DNA from: Chara braunii
Taxonomy: Eukaryota; Streptophyta; Charophyceae; Charales; Characeae
Direction: 5' to 3'
Assembly (NCBI GenBank): GCA_003427395.1
Contig: BFEA01000045.1
Coordinates: 4,404,119 to 4,468,118, forward strand
DNA length: 64,000 bases
The notes beneath the pieces are model-generated. The model did not search any database and was not told the origin of the DNA. It worked only from the letters and a program-made list of their open reading frames with translations. The first letter of the stretch is position 1; every line of letters begins with the position of its first letter. Both the position numbers and the translations under genes were made by a program. Below are positions 20,352 to 30,294 of the stretch, piece after piece.

Positions 20352-21240
20352 AATGGAATTCGGCAACGAGAACGACAACGGGGCAATCAACAGGCCTATC
20401 GGAGGGGAAGAAGCAGGACCAAGCCAAGGGAGGAGGACAGCGAAGAGAAAGTTGTACATAGGGCTCATGGGCGGGTCAGTGGTAGGCAGGGGCGGGAAGG
20501 AAATGCTTGTGTAGGAAACCCTCACCCCTCCGGAAGGGAGAAGGTATAGAAATCTCATCTGATAGTGAGGGCGGGAAGGAAAAGGCAAATGTGAAAGAAG
20601 AGGGCAATGCAGATATGGGAGGTAAGGCCCAAGCCTCTAACGAGGAAGGAGCCAACATGGGCGAACGACGTGAGATCTGGCATGAGGAAAGTGAGGGGGG
20701 ACAGGACATGCACGACGAGCGTGAGGATGGGGAGGAGAGAAGAGAAAGCCCGCTTGAAGGACGAAGCGGCCACAACAATTGTGAGGGGTATGGGACAAGG
20801 ACAGAGATTCCTTATACCTACGATCCAAAGAACCTAACGGGAGGATATAGCCCCATACAGACAGAAGTCGAGGAAGACGAGGAGGAGGACGTATAAGTAG
20901 CGGGGATGAAAGGGATGAGATCTCGCGACCTAGGGAAGAGGGGCGGCCTCCAATGCACCGGCCGCGCGAAGAAGTCTTCAGATGGGAGGATGAGTTTGGG
21001 CCGACGCCCAGCCAGTGGCTCGGCGTAGCCAAGCATGAGTGGATTATCAAAACCCGGGAACTAGCAAGGGCAGGGGTGGAAGCCACGCCGCTGGAATTTT
21101 TCAACAAGGCAGAACTACGGAAAATTGCAAGGATAAGGAGAGAAATCGAGACCTTCGGCCTGGGGTTTAGAAAGCCGGCTGAGAAACAGGGTGGACAGGG
21201 GGCCGAGTGCGGTGAGACAGAGGACAACAATAGGCATTAG
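20352..21240 (+). pseudogene. Unrecognised 3' ORF downstream of pol
   Basis: Three frames join into one protein of roughly 290 codons. 20352-20515 (MEFGNENDNGAINRPIGG...) shifts to 20507-20896 (Ser/Glu-rich, IEISSDSEGG to TEVEEDEEEDV), then to a segment entering near 20900 and ending at 21240 with FRWEDEFGPTPSQWLGVAK, EWIIKTRELARAG and KAELRKIARIRREIETFG. The N-terminal half is acidic and probably disordered; the C-terminal half looks globular and helical. No known domain is recognised. Copy B has lost the region. Extra ORFs after pol are known in some plant Ty3 elements; whether this is related cannot be judged here. Confidence 0.4.
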
Positions 21241-21783
21241 TTGTTGATTGAGTGTTGGGCAAGCATCCTGTCTTTCTTTTACAAGAACATTGGAGCAGAA
21301 TGTGTATAGCATGAGTAAGCTTGCAAAGGATGAGTGATGAAAGGGCCAGCTAAGACTGTGCCATGATAAGTTATAAGATAGCGTATTGAGGCTACTTTTT
21401 GATGAGCTACCTTCGAAAGTGGGTACACAAGACAAGGACATGGGGCATGGGATGAGAACAGTTGGGAAGGGAGCCTAATCCAACTGAGTCATGAATGAGT
21501 CTGAGAGTAGCCAAAATCTGAGTGAGTAGAAACTGTGAAAATGGAAGGGACGCCCGTGTCTTTTGCTATGGCTGAACGGCCGGGTGGGCTAGTGCTGCTT
21601 GGGGTCGCGAGCTCCAAATCAAGTACTAGACGCTAAGTCGGATGTATGCATGGATGGTACATTACTGTGAGAAATGGAAGAAAGGGAACAGCACGCTAAA
21701 ACTGAGATGAGATGGCCACCTTCTAACCTCCAAGATAGAAATGGGATCCGTAACCTCGAGGCCCACCCCCTCGGGCACTAACA
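21241..21783 (+). other. Gene-free 3' internal region
   Basis: No protein features. From about 21470 (GAGCCTAATCCAACTG) to 21780 it is closely repeated in copy B at 40495-40805, which fixes the point where copies A and B become alignable again. Confidence 0.6.
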
Positions 21784-22024
21784 TTGAGAATGGAAAGGAA
21801 TGGCCCTAACCAAGCTGTTCGAATTGAGAATGGAAAGGAATGACCCTAACCAGGTTGTTCGACTTGAGAATGGAAAGGAGCGGCCCTAACCAGGCTGTTC
21901 GACTTGAGAATGGAAAGGAATGGCCCTAACCAGGCTGTTCGACTTGAGAATGGAAAGGAATGGCCCTAACCAGGCTGTTCGACTTGAGAATGGAAAAGAA
22001 CGACCCTAACCAGGTTGTTCAGGA
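21784..22024 (+). repeat. 40-bp tandem array
   Basis: Six units of exactly 40 bp (CCCTAACC at 21804, 21844, 21884, 21924, 21964, 22004). Copy B has the same array at about 40830-40995 with a shorter unit of 34-35 bp. The CCCTAACC core looks telomere-like but is only 8 bp within a larger unit. Confidence 0.9.
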
Positions 22025-22049
22025 ATGGCCCCTGACAAGGGTCATTCCT
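22021..22049 (+). other. Hairpin closing the 40-bp array
   Basis: AGGAATG-G-CCC, loop CTGACAA, GGG-T-CATTCCT: an 11-bp stem with one G-U pair. Copy B at 40998-41026 has GGAAATG paired with CATTTCT, so one G-C pair is replaced by A-T on both arms. Confidence 0.7.
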
Positions 22050-22142
22050 TTTGAAATAGGCACTGGGGTCCCCTGCATAATTGATTGAGAAAAGTTGATT
22101 GAGAAAGGATGATTGAGGATGAGCTGGAATGAGAAATAAGAG

Positions 22143-22425
22143 ATGGAAAAGGTCGGTGGGTCGGTCATTGAAATAGTCAATGGGATGAATGGAAGAGATG
22201 GAAAAGGCCGGTGGGTTGGTCATTGAAATAGCCAATGGAATGGATGAAAGGGATGGAAAAGGTCGGTGGGTCGGTCATTGAAATAGTCGATAGAAAGGAT
22301 GAAAGAGATGGAAAAGGTCGGTGGGTCGGCCATTGAAATAGCCAATGGGATGGAGGAAAGAGATGGAAAAAGCCGGTGGGTCGGCCGTTGAAATTGCCAA
22401 GGGAGCGGAAGAAAGATGTGAATGA
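22143..22425 (+). repeat. 55-bp tandem array
   Basis: Five units of 54-56 bp beginning GGTCGGTGGGTCGG at 22151, 22206, 22261, 22317 and 22371. Each holds a short stem (CATTGA...TCAATG in the first). Copy B keeps about one unit near 41115-41160. Confidence 0.85.
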
Positions 22426-23598
22426 GAAGGGCAGGATAAAGAAGGCCGAGCCTTAAAGCCAAGAAGGGCAGGGACCGTTGGGATGCTCACTGAGATTGGG
22501 TGTTGAGGAATGAGAGAGTTGAGGATTGAATGGGCGGAAGGTCAGTCTTGAGAAATGACTACTGAAAGAATGACCACCAGACCGACCATGTGGGTGGCCT
22601 TGTTGATGAGAGGCTATCAGACCAGCCATGAGAATCAGCTTTGGAGATAGCATGGGATTGAGTGTTTGAGTATTGAATATTGCATTGCATAGTCAGGGGA
22701 CCCTAGGCAACTTGATGTAAGGTCGTCGGGCCGACCATGGAAATAGCAAGAGATTGAGCTTTCCCTTTTCGTCTAGTCTCAGGTCTCAACATAAAGGGGA
22801 TAGCAATGCCTGCATCGCGACCCCAAGACCTCTACCTGTTAAGGGAAAAGTCTGAGCGCGACCTATTCCTCATAAGGGAAAATAAGGGTTGAAGGACCAA
22901 AGCACCTCTCTCTTTGATTGATGGTAGCCGTCCGGAACTAACCCCGACAACGAGCTCTAGTCGGGGAGTTCAAACTGCGCCTCATGTTGAGAACCTAAGC
23001 GTCAAGGGCGTGGAGCCAAACGGGTGAGAGAGCCATTCTTTTTTCTAAGTCTGATTTTTTTTTCCCCAACCACACGCCATGCCGTAGAGGGGCGGCACGA
23101 CCGTTTGGAATGGACCACGACTGCTTGCGTTAAGTTGAGCAGCACTGTCCAGAGGGAGGAATCGGGCGTTGTACCGGGTGGAAATCGCAACCACCACAGG
23201 GCGAGTGACACCGCCCTGCTGGATCATTACAACCGTTTCGGGACTAAGCGCGAGGTCTTCGTAATTGCACTCCTAGACTAATAGAGAGCCCCAACTCTCT
23301 TGAAAGGAAGAGGCCGGATCCAAAAAAACACCGCTCGGGAGGAACGATTCGCGAGAAGGCACTTACGGCAAGATGGGGTCCTGGGAGGCTTGGACTGGAC
23401 CTACCTTCCAGATGTGGGTTGGTACCTGAGTGATGACGCCCGCCTCGTAAGCGGCAAAAGGTCGGACTGGAGTAAGGGATGAGGTGAGTTATCAGCAGGG
23501 GGAGGACTGATCACCCTTCCTTTTTGGGGCTTATGGGCCGGCATCCGTCTACTCAGTTGGTGGGCCAAGGTCTGCGTACCTCCGAGTGAGAACTAGTC
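22426..23598. other. Gene-free stretch before the polypurine tract
   Basis: ORFs such as 23024-23281 have no recognisable features. The sequence is not obviously repeated elsewhere in the window, except for short matches near 41170-41300 in copy B. I see nothing functional before the hairpin at 23600. Confidence 0.5.
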
Positions 23599-23599
23599 G

Positions 23600-23633
23600 T
23601 GCGATGGGGACATCGCATTTTGAGTGGGGGGAA
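23600..23633 (+). other. Hairpin plus polypurine tract, 3' end of element A
   Basis: TGCGATG, loop GGGA, CATCGCA (23600-23617) stands 4 bp before GAGTGGGGGGAA (23622-23633). The identical tract stands directly before the LTR start at 41596, identifying it as the plus-strand priming tract. In copy A it is followed by unrelated sequence rather than the LTR, so the 3' LTR has been lost or displaced. Confidence 0.65.
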
Positions 23634-23689
23634 GGTGTGCCATCTACCGATGAAAAAGCGTGCAAAACAGAAGGTTACCATGAGCGCAA

Positions 23690-24230
23690 GAAACTGTGTA
23701 GTTGACTTTGCGCGGGCTTGAGAAAAGGCCTGGCAAGATGTCCAGAAGAAAACAATGGGTGAGTAATTGACTTTGCGCAGGCTTAAGAAAAGGCCTGGCA
23801 AGATGTCCAGAAGAAAACAATGGATGAGTAATTGACTTTGCATGGGCTTGAGAAAAGGCCTAGCAAGATGTCCAGAAGAGAAATGAATGAGTAATTGACT
23901 TTGCATGGGCTTGAGAAAAGGCTTGACAAGATGTCCAGAAGAAAAATGGATGAGTAATTGACTTTGCTTGAGCTTGAGAAAAGGCCTGGCAAGATGTCCA
24001 GAAGAGAAATGGATGAGTAATTGACTTTGCATGAGCTTGAGAAAAGGCCTGGCAAGGTGTCCAACAAGAAAAGGATAAGTAATTGACTTTGCATGAGCTT
24101 GAGAAGAGACGTGTCGAGATGTACAGGAGAGAAATGGACGAGTATTTGACTTAGCATGGGCTTGAGAGAAGGCCTGGCAAGATGTTCAGAAGAGAAAGAC
24201 ATGTGTAATTGGCTTTGCGTAGGCCTAAGG
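23690..24230 (+). repeat. 63-bp tandem array
   Basis: Nine units spaced 62-65 bp (TTGACTTTG-type starts at 23702, 23767, 23832, 23895, 23958, 24021, 24083, 24146, 24209). One further unit lies in reverse near 25490-25545. Because most units are 63 bp, the minus strand stays open over several units (QSQLLIHFSSGHLARPFLK repeats); I regard this as periodicity rather than a gene. Confidence 0.85.
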
Positions 24231-24236
24231 AAAAGT

Positions 24237-24700
24237 CGTGGGCCTCCGCTCCGAGGCTTCCGTAGGTGGCCCCCACGTTGGCCCCTCATTTTCTGGCTTC
24301 CCGTGGCCTTTGGGCCGCCCATCCCTCGACTTCCTTATTCCTTTATCACTGCCGTGCCGCATTTGCTGGTTCAAGGGGCCCTTTGGCCTTTGTCTTATTG
24401 GATTCCGACGGCCCTCCCGGCCTCCTGCTATGTTCTATGTGCCCCTGTTCTTGCGCTTGCTCGCTTGCTGCCGCTAGTTCTTTTCCCCCTGTGGTTCTCG
24501 CCTTAGGGCATTACTCCCTCCTGCGCCCTAATCCTTTATCTTTTCTTTTTCCTGCCTCCTCACTCCAGATTTCTCTATTGTGCACAGTTTGCCCATATTC
24601 AGTCTCTCGAGTGATGGGATGTTATTCGCGATGTCCCATCGCGCACCAATCTCTTGTCAGTGAGTTTGGAGGGATAGATGAGAGAGGGAGATGAGATGTT
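24237..24700 (-). repeat. Inverted LTR start fragment
   Basis: On the minus strand this matches the first 400 bp of the LTR (5090-5462) and, at its 24.6-24.7 kb end, the pre-LTR segment at 41505-41590 (ACAAGAGATTGGTGCGCGAT and the CGCGATG...CATCGCG hairpin). The polypurine tract and first LTR bases are missing, probably by deletion between two GAAT repeats. It marks an inversion between elements A and B. Confidence 0.75.
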
Positions 24701-24845
24701 ATGAATGGTCAGTTTGCCAGGGTCTGTTTTGTTCTTTTCCCATTCCTTTGTCAATGTTTTCCTTAGCTTTCGCTCCTTGGGGTGGAGGAGGGTATGGGGG
24801 AGTCAAAGGTTCTTCTTCAGGCTCCTCTTTTTTTTTTTTTTTTTT

Positions 24846-25317
24846 ACATCTTAGACGAGGTTGCTCATTTTCGTCATAGCTCTGCCTCTTTATCTTTCCC
24901 TCAATCGAGATGCGAACTTCCTCTTCAGTCAACTCTGTATACCCAACAGGACAACCCGTAATTCTTTCGACTTCAGTAACATGAAGCAGACGAGACTCTC
25001 CTCGCTTCATGCACTTAACTACTGGTATGCTGGCTTTATTCCCGGGGTGACAATTTGTTGTTATAACACAATTGGTTTTCTCATTTTAGGCAAGGCAGGG
25101 GGATGTTCGTCCAGTACAACCGCCGCCTTTGCTGTGCTAATACCCACTTCGAATCAGTGATCCCAGGCACAACTCCCCCTAAGTGCTTCGTAATCTCAAA
25201 TCTATCTTCCCATTTCATTGAGAAAACATTCTCCAGTAGAAACCATTTTGGTTTCGTCTCACTCATTACTCTTAGAATCAACAAAAAATAATCTACTTTT
25301 CGGTCCATGCAATCCAT
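24846..25317 (-). pseudogene. DNMT3-like DNA cytosine-5 methyltransferase C-terminal fragment
   Basis: 25317-25081 reads KVDYFLLILRVMSETKPKWFLLENVFSM, then WVLAQQRRRLYWTNIP. These match C5-methyltransferase motif IV (ENV) and motif VIII (Q-R-R-R-x-Y/F-W-x-N-x-P). In a shifted frame from about 25082 follow NCVITTNCHPGNKASIP, TEVERITGCPVGYTEL and a charged end, the order of the DNMT3 C-terminus (TITTR, then TEMERVFGFPVHYTD). Spacing and wording are closer to DNMT3 than to MET1 or CMT. The cofactor motif I and the PCQ catalytic loop are absent. The frame change near 25083 and a run of about 18 A on the minus strand straight after suggest a truncated, possibly retroposed gene piece. Alternatively it is two exons of a host gene. 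Confidence 0.65.
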
Positions 25318-25555
25318 GGCCCGTCATTCTTTCCTTAGTCTCATGCTTAGCCAGCTCTCATGTATTTTTCCTATGTCATTTTGCCCAGCTTTTTCTAGCC
25401 CTGCTAATTTCGCATGTGTGTCACCCTCATTCGTCCTTTCTCGTATCCAAACTTTAAAATGCGCGTCACTCAGTCCCTCTCAATCGCATCTTTCTTCTAG
25501 CATTTTGCCAGACCTTTCTCATACTCATGCAAAGTCCATTATACCTGTATCTCTA
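25318..25555. other. Spacer with one reversed 63-bp unit
   Basis: Mostly pyrimidine-rich sequence. On the minus strand, 25490-25545 matches one unit of the 63-bp array (GACTTTGCATGAG...GGTCTGGCAA). The inverted segment therefore carries a piece of that array at its other end. Confidence 0.5.
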
Positions 25556-28500
25556 TTCTGGGCGTCGAGGAAAGACAAGGGACAAGGGTCGCTATGGGGC
25601 GACAAGACGCCCAAGGGGCATGGGACACCTCGGGGAAAGGCACACGGGGCCACGTGGGACTAAGTAAAAATAATGGCATCCAGGGCAAAATGTGTCGAGG
25701 ACCACCGACGGAACTAAGTGTCGCGGACCACCAGCGGGACTAACTGTCGGGGACCACTGGTGGGACTAAGTGTCGGGGACCACCGACGGGACAAGTGGCC
25801 AAGGACATGTGAAAGTCCCAAGAAGAAACGGCGGCACCGCATGAGGGAAAATAATAAATGCAAGGTGCATCGTCAAGATCGACATCTTGACGGCCAACAA
25901 TATTAGCACCACTAGTGCAAGCACTAGTGGTGACAAACGGGAAGGCCAAAAGGAAAAGAAAAAGTAAAGAAAACTGAAGCTGGAGGCATAGGAGCAATCC
26001 GAAAAATCTCGGATTAGCCTCCTCTAAGAAAATGGAGTCAAAAGAGGCCCCATGTGAAAAATAGCCCTCCAGGAGAAAATCGGAGTAGGAGGGGCCACCA
26101 TAGGAGAAATGTTGGAGCAAAAGAAAGCTCCCATGGGCATGGGAAGGCCATTATTGCAGCCGGCGAAATCACGGACTGCACCTTGGGCATAGGGAGGGCC
26201 AAAACTAAGAGGAAGAGGCTAGAAAAGGGCCTTAACGGCCACTTGACACTCGGCATGCTGGAAAAAAGAGAGAAAAGAAAAAAAGTATGTGGGAGAATAA
26301 GACAAAAAGAGTGAGAGGGAGTGAGTGAGTTGGCCGTCAGTAGGGACTGCCACAGGTAGGGATTGGCAGGTCCCTACTGTCCAAGAAAGGAGGAAAAGGA
26401 AAAAAAAAGAAAAAAAAAGAAAAGAAAAGAGAAAAAGACCTTAACGGTAAAATCCGATCACTTGGGGAGATTCATCTGTGACCAGATTCATTCTGGAATA
26501 TGGCGGTTACAAAGGACTTTGTTTTTCTTTGATTTTTGCAGAGAAAATCAAAGAAAATCAAGGCCTCTTGCAACCGGAATAAAACGGATTACATGCATGA
26601 GAAGAAACACATGTTTTAGATGCATCCGGAGCCAAAATCAAGTCCGGATGCACTTGGGAATTGGCCGTTTCTTTTTCTTTTGAGTAAGGGCTAGTTGTAG
26701 GGCATTGGGGCTAAGGAATTGACCCCCATTGCAGTTCGAGTTGCAACGGACTTCATGGGGGAGAGAAAACACATGTTCTTGGTGTATCCGGAGCCAATAT
26801 TGAGCCCGGATGCACTTGGAAATTTAACGCTTCATTTTCTTTTAACATGGGGCCAATTGTGGGGCTGTGGGTGTAGAAAAACAGCCATGACTGCAATCCG
26901 AGAAATTACGGACTGCATGGGGATGCCAAGGCTAAGGAGAAATGGGTTACGACAAGCCCGGAAGGCTAGAAAGGAGCAATTTCGGCATGGGGCAAGTAAA
27001 GACGGTAAACGGCAACGGTGAGATGATATCTTACGGCCTAGAAAAATCAGCACACATGTAGAAATGATGGGACCACCAAGGGTAAGGGGGCCCCAAAAAT
27101 AAAAATGAGACGCCATCCGGAATGTTACCGGGGGCCAAATGGGTCCAAATAATAAAAATCGGAGGAAGATGGCGGGGACTTGGGGTGTCCCAAGGGAACC
27201 GTGAGCAAGCACAAGGAATATTTGTGCAAGCAAACGGTACCGTCGAGATCAAGGATCTAGACGGTGGAAAATATTAGCACCACTAGTGCAAGCATTAGTG
27301 GGAGCAAGTGGGAGAGCCATGGGAGAAAAGAAAGCAAAATAATGGTATTGGGAGGGTTGCCCAGCAATCCGAGATATCTCGGACTAGCTAGGCATGAGAA
27401 AAGAGAGCCTTGAGAAGGCTGCACAGCAGTCCGGGATATCTCGGACTAGCTAGGCATAAGAAAATAGAGCCTTGAGAGGCTCAACATGAGAAAAAGGTTG
27501 CCCTTAGAAAATCGGAGCAAAAAGGGCTAAAAAATGGGCAAACGAGAGCAAAATGGAGCCCCCTAGGAGCATGGGGGTTCCATTGTTGGAATCCGAGATG
27601 TAACTGCCAAGTAACAACCATGAACCTGGCCTTGAATGAGGCCTTAGGGCCTAGATAGAGGGTGCACAGTTGTTTGACACTTATCACAACTGAAATAAAA
27701 GAAAAAGAAAGAAAAATGAAAGAAAAAGGAGGGAGAATGAGACAAAAGGGGAGAAAAGAGTGGAGGAGAGTGTGCCGGCCTATTGGGACCTGCACAGTAG
27801 GGACTGGCAGGTCCCAACTGTGACCTCATCCCTCCTAGAATGAGAGAGGGCAATCCGGATTGAAGAGATATCGCCCTTGGGGCCATATCTCAATAAAATC
27901 TCAATTAAAATGCAAAAAATGAAAGAAAATGCAAAAAGAAAGTGGTCGGTTTTCTTTTTGACCATGGATTTGAGATCAGATCTCATGGTGGAGAGGAACT
28001 AGCCATTTTTTGTGGGCCAGCTCAAAACGACTAGCTCCGGAATGAGGTGGCAGCCCAAAATGGAAAGAAACAAAAGAGGGAAAAGGACAAAACTGTGCAT
28101 TTGGCCCAGAAAGAGAGCCAGATGCACCAAAAATTGAAAAAGTAGACTTAGGGGCTCAGAATTGAAGCAAGGGCTACTAGGGGGTAGCACGGATTATTGT
28201 TGGCGTTGGATCTCAGCCAGATCCAAGGCTGAAAATGTTCCGCCACATGGAAAAATGCTCCGGTCTACCCAAGGGAGACCGAAACTTGGAAAAATCGAGA
28301 AAAAGGCCCAGGAGGCCTTTTTCTTTCAAGCATTGTTGCCCCTTGGGCATTAGGACCCTAGGGGGCAGCATTTGAGCAATGAAAAAGAGGCCGGGGTAGG
28401 CCAAGAGGCAGTCCGAGTTGGTACCAACCACTTGGACTGCATGTACTTGGCCAAAATAAGGCCGAGGTACCTCCAGGAGGGCCTAGTGAGGGAATTTTGC

Positions 28501-28559
28501 CTTAGGGGTACCTCGGTTCACCTCAGGTACCTCGGTTCACCTTAATGGATGATCTTTGG

Positions 28560-29930
28560 TTCAATCTTGGTGATCTAGCCTACTCAAGTTCATGTTTTTC
28601 ACTCATACACTAGTAGGAATTGCACCGCTTCTTTCATGGATGATCTTTGGTTTGACCTTGATGATCTAGCCTCCTTAGACCTTTGCTTTCACTCACATTA
28701 GTGGTAGGATGTGCTCCGATTCTTCCATGAGTGGATCCTTGTTCAAATCTTTGTGTTTGGTCCTGTTAGACTCTTGCTTTCACTCACATGGTAGTAGGTA
28801 ATGTTCCGGATCTTACTTAGTTGGTCTCTCCCCTATGTGCATGTGCTTTCCATTAGTCTAGCTTCTCCTTGTCATGTTCATGTGTGTTGTGATGTTCCAG
28901 ATCTTACTTAGTTGCTCTCTCCTTTAAGTGCATGAGCCTTCCACTAGTCTAGCCTCTCATTGTCAAGTTCATGCATGATGTGATGTTCCGGATCTTACTT
29001 AGTTGATCTCTTCGCTATGTGCATGTGCGTTTTCACTAGCCTAGCTTCTCCTTGTCATGTTCATGTGTGTTGTGATATTCCGGATATTACTTAGTTGATC
29101 TCTCCTCTATGTGCATGTGCTTTCCACTAGTCTAGCTTCTCCTTGTCATGTTCATGTGTGTTGTGATGTTCCGGATCTTACTTAGTTGCTCTCTCCTCTA
29201 TGTGCATGAGCCTTCCACTAGTCTAGCTTCTCATTGTCATGTTCATGTGTGTTGTGATGTTTCGGATCTTACTAAGTTGATCTCTTCTCTATGTACGTGT
29301 GCTTTCCACTAGTTCTAGCTTCTCATTGTCATGTTCATATGTGATGTGATGTTCCGGATCTTACTTAGTTTATCTCTTCTCTATGTACATGTGCTTTCCA
29401 CTAGTTTTAGCTTCTCATTGTCATGTTCATGTGTGTTGTGATTTTTTGAATCATACTTAGTTGATCTTTTCTCTATGTGCCTGTGCTTTCCACTAATTCT
29501 AGCTTCTCATTGTCATGTTCATGTGTGTTGAGATGCTCCGGTTCTTACTTTGATGATCTCTCCTCAAGATGCATGTGCTTTCCACTAGCTCTAGCTCCTC
29601 ATTGTCAAGTTCGTGCATGATGTGATGTTCCGGATCTTACTTAGTTGATCTCTTCTCTATGTGCATGTGCTTTCCACTAGCTCTAGCTTCTCATTGGCAA
29701 GCTCATGCATGTTGTGATCTTCCGGTTCATACTTGGTGATCTCTCCTCTATGTGCATATGTTTTCCGCTAGTTCTAACTCATTGTCATGATCATTTGGGT
29801 TGTGATAATCCGGTTTCTACCTAATCGATCTCTCCTCTATGTGCATATGCTTTTCACAAGTGCTAGCTTCTCGTTGGCAAGATCATGTGTGTTGTAGTAT
29901 TCGGTTCATACTAAGTTGATCTTTCACTAT
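28560..29930 (+). repeat. 91-bp tandem array in LTR B
   Basis: About 15 diverged units of 85-92 bp built around TGATGTTCCGGATCTTACTT, CTATGTGCATGTGC and TTCTCATTGTCATGTTCATG. Same family as 8113-8450 and 44115-44612. No coding potential. Confidence 0.85.
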
Positions 29931-30003
29931 GGGATGGGTGACCAACATTTGGCTGCTACTACGGGGTGATGACTTGATTAGGACTAGAAATCTCTTCCCT
30001 CCC

Positions 30004-30205
30004 TCTTTCTCTCTCTCTCTCTTTTTCTTTCTCTCTCCCTCTACTCTCTCTCTCTCTATCTATCTTTCTCTCCCNNNNNNNNNNNNNNNNNNNNNNNNNN
30101 NNNNNNNNNNNNNNNNNNNNNNNNNNNNNNNNNNNNNNNNNNNNNNNNNNNNNNNNNNNNNNNNNNNNNNNNNNNNNNNNNNNNNNNNNNNNNNNNNNNN
30201 NNNNN

Positions 30206-30291
<86 letters not shown>
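30004..30291. repeat. (TC)n tract with assembly gap
   Basis: Degenerate then pure TC. It is interrupted by 131 unresolved bases at 30075-30205. The gap sits inside the repeat, so its length is probably an estimate. Confidence 0.95.

Positions 30292-30294
<3 letters not shown>

Noticed and set aside
21800-22012. Telomere-like CCCTAACC repeats
   Set aside because: Only 8 bp inside a 40-bp unit; copy B has a different period. Not a telomeric tract.
23690-24230. Regular 63-bp array considered as a CRISPR-like array
   Set aside because: Whole units are similar, with no unique spacers; a eukaryotic tandem repeat.
30075-30205. ORFs spanning the run of N
   Set aside because: Translation through unknown bases inside a TC repeat; no information.
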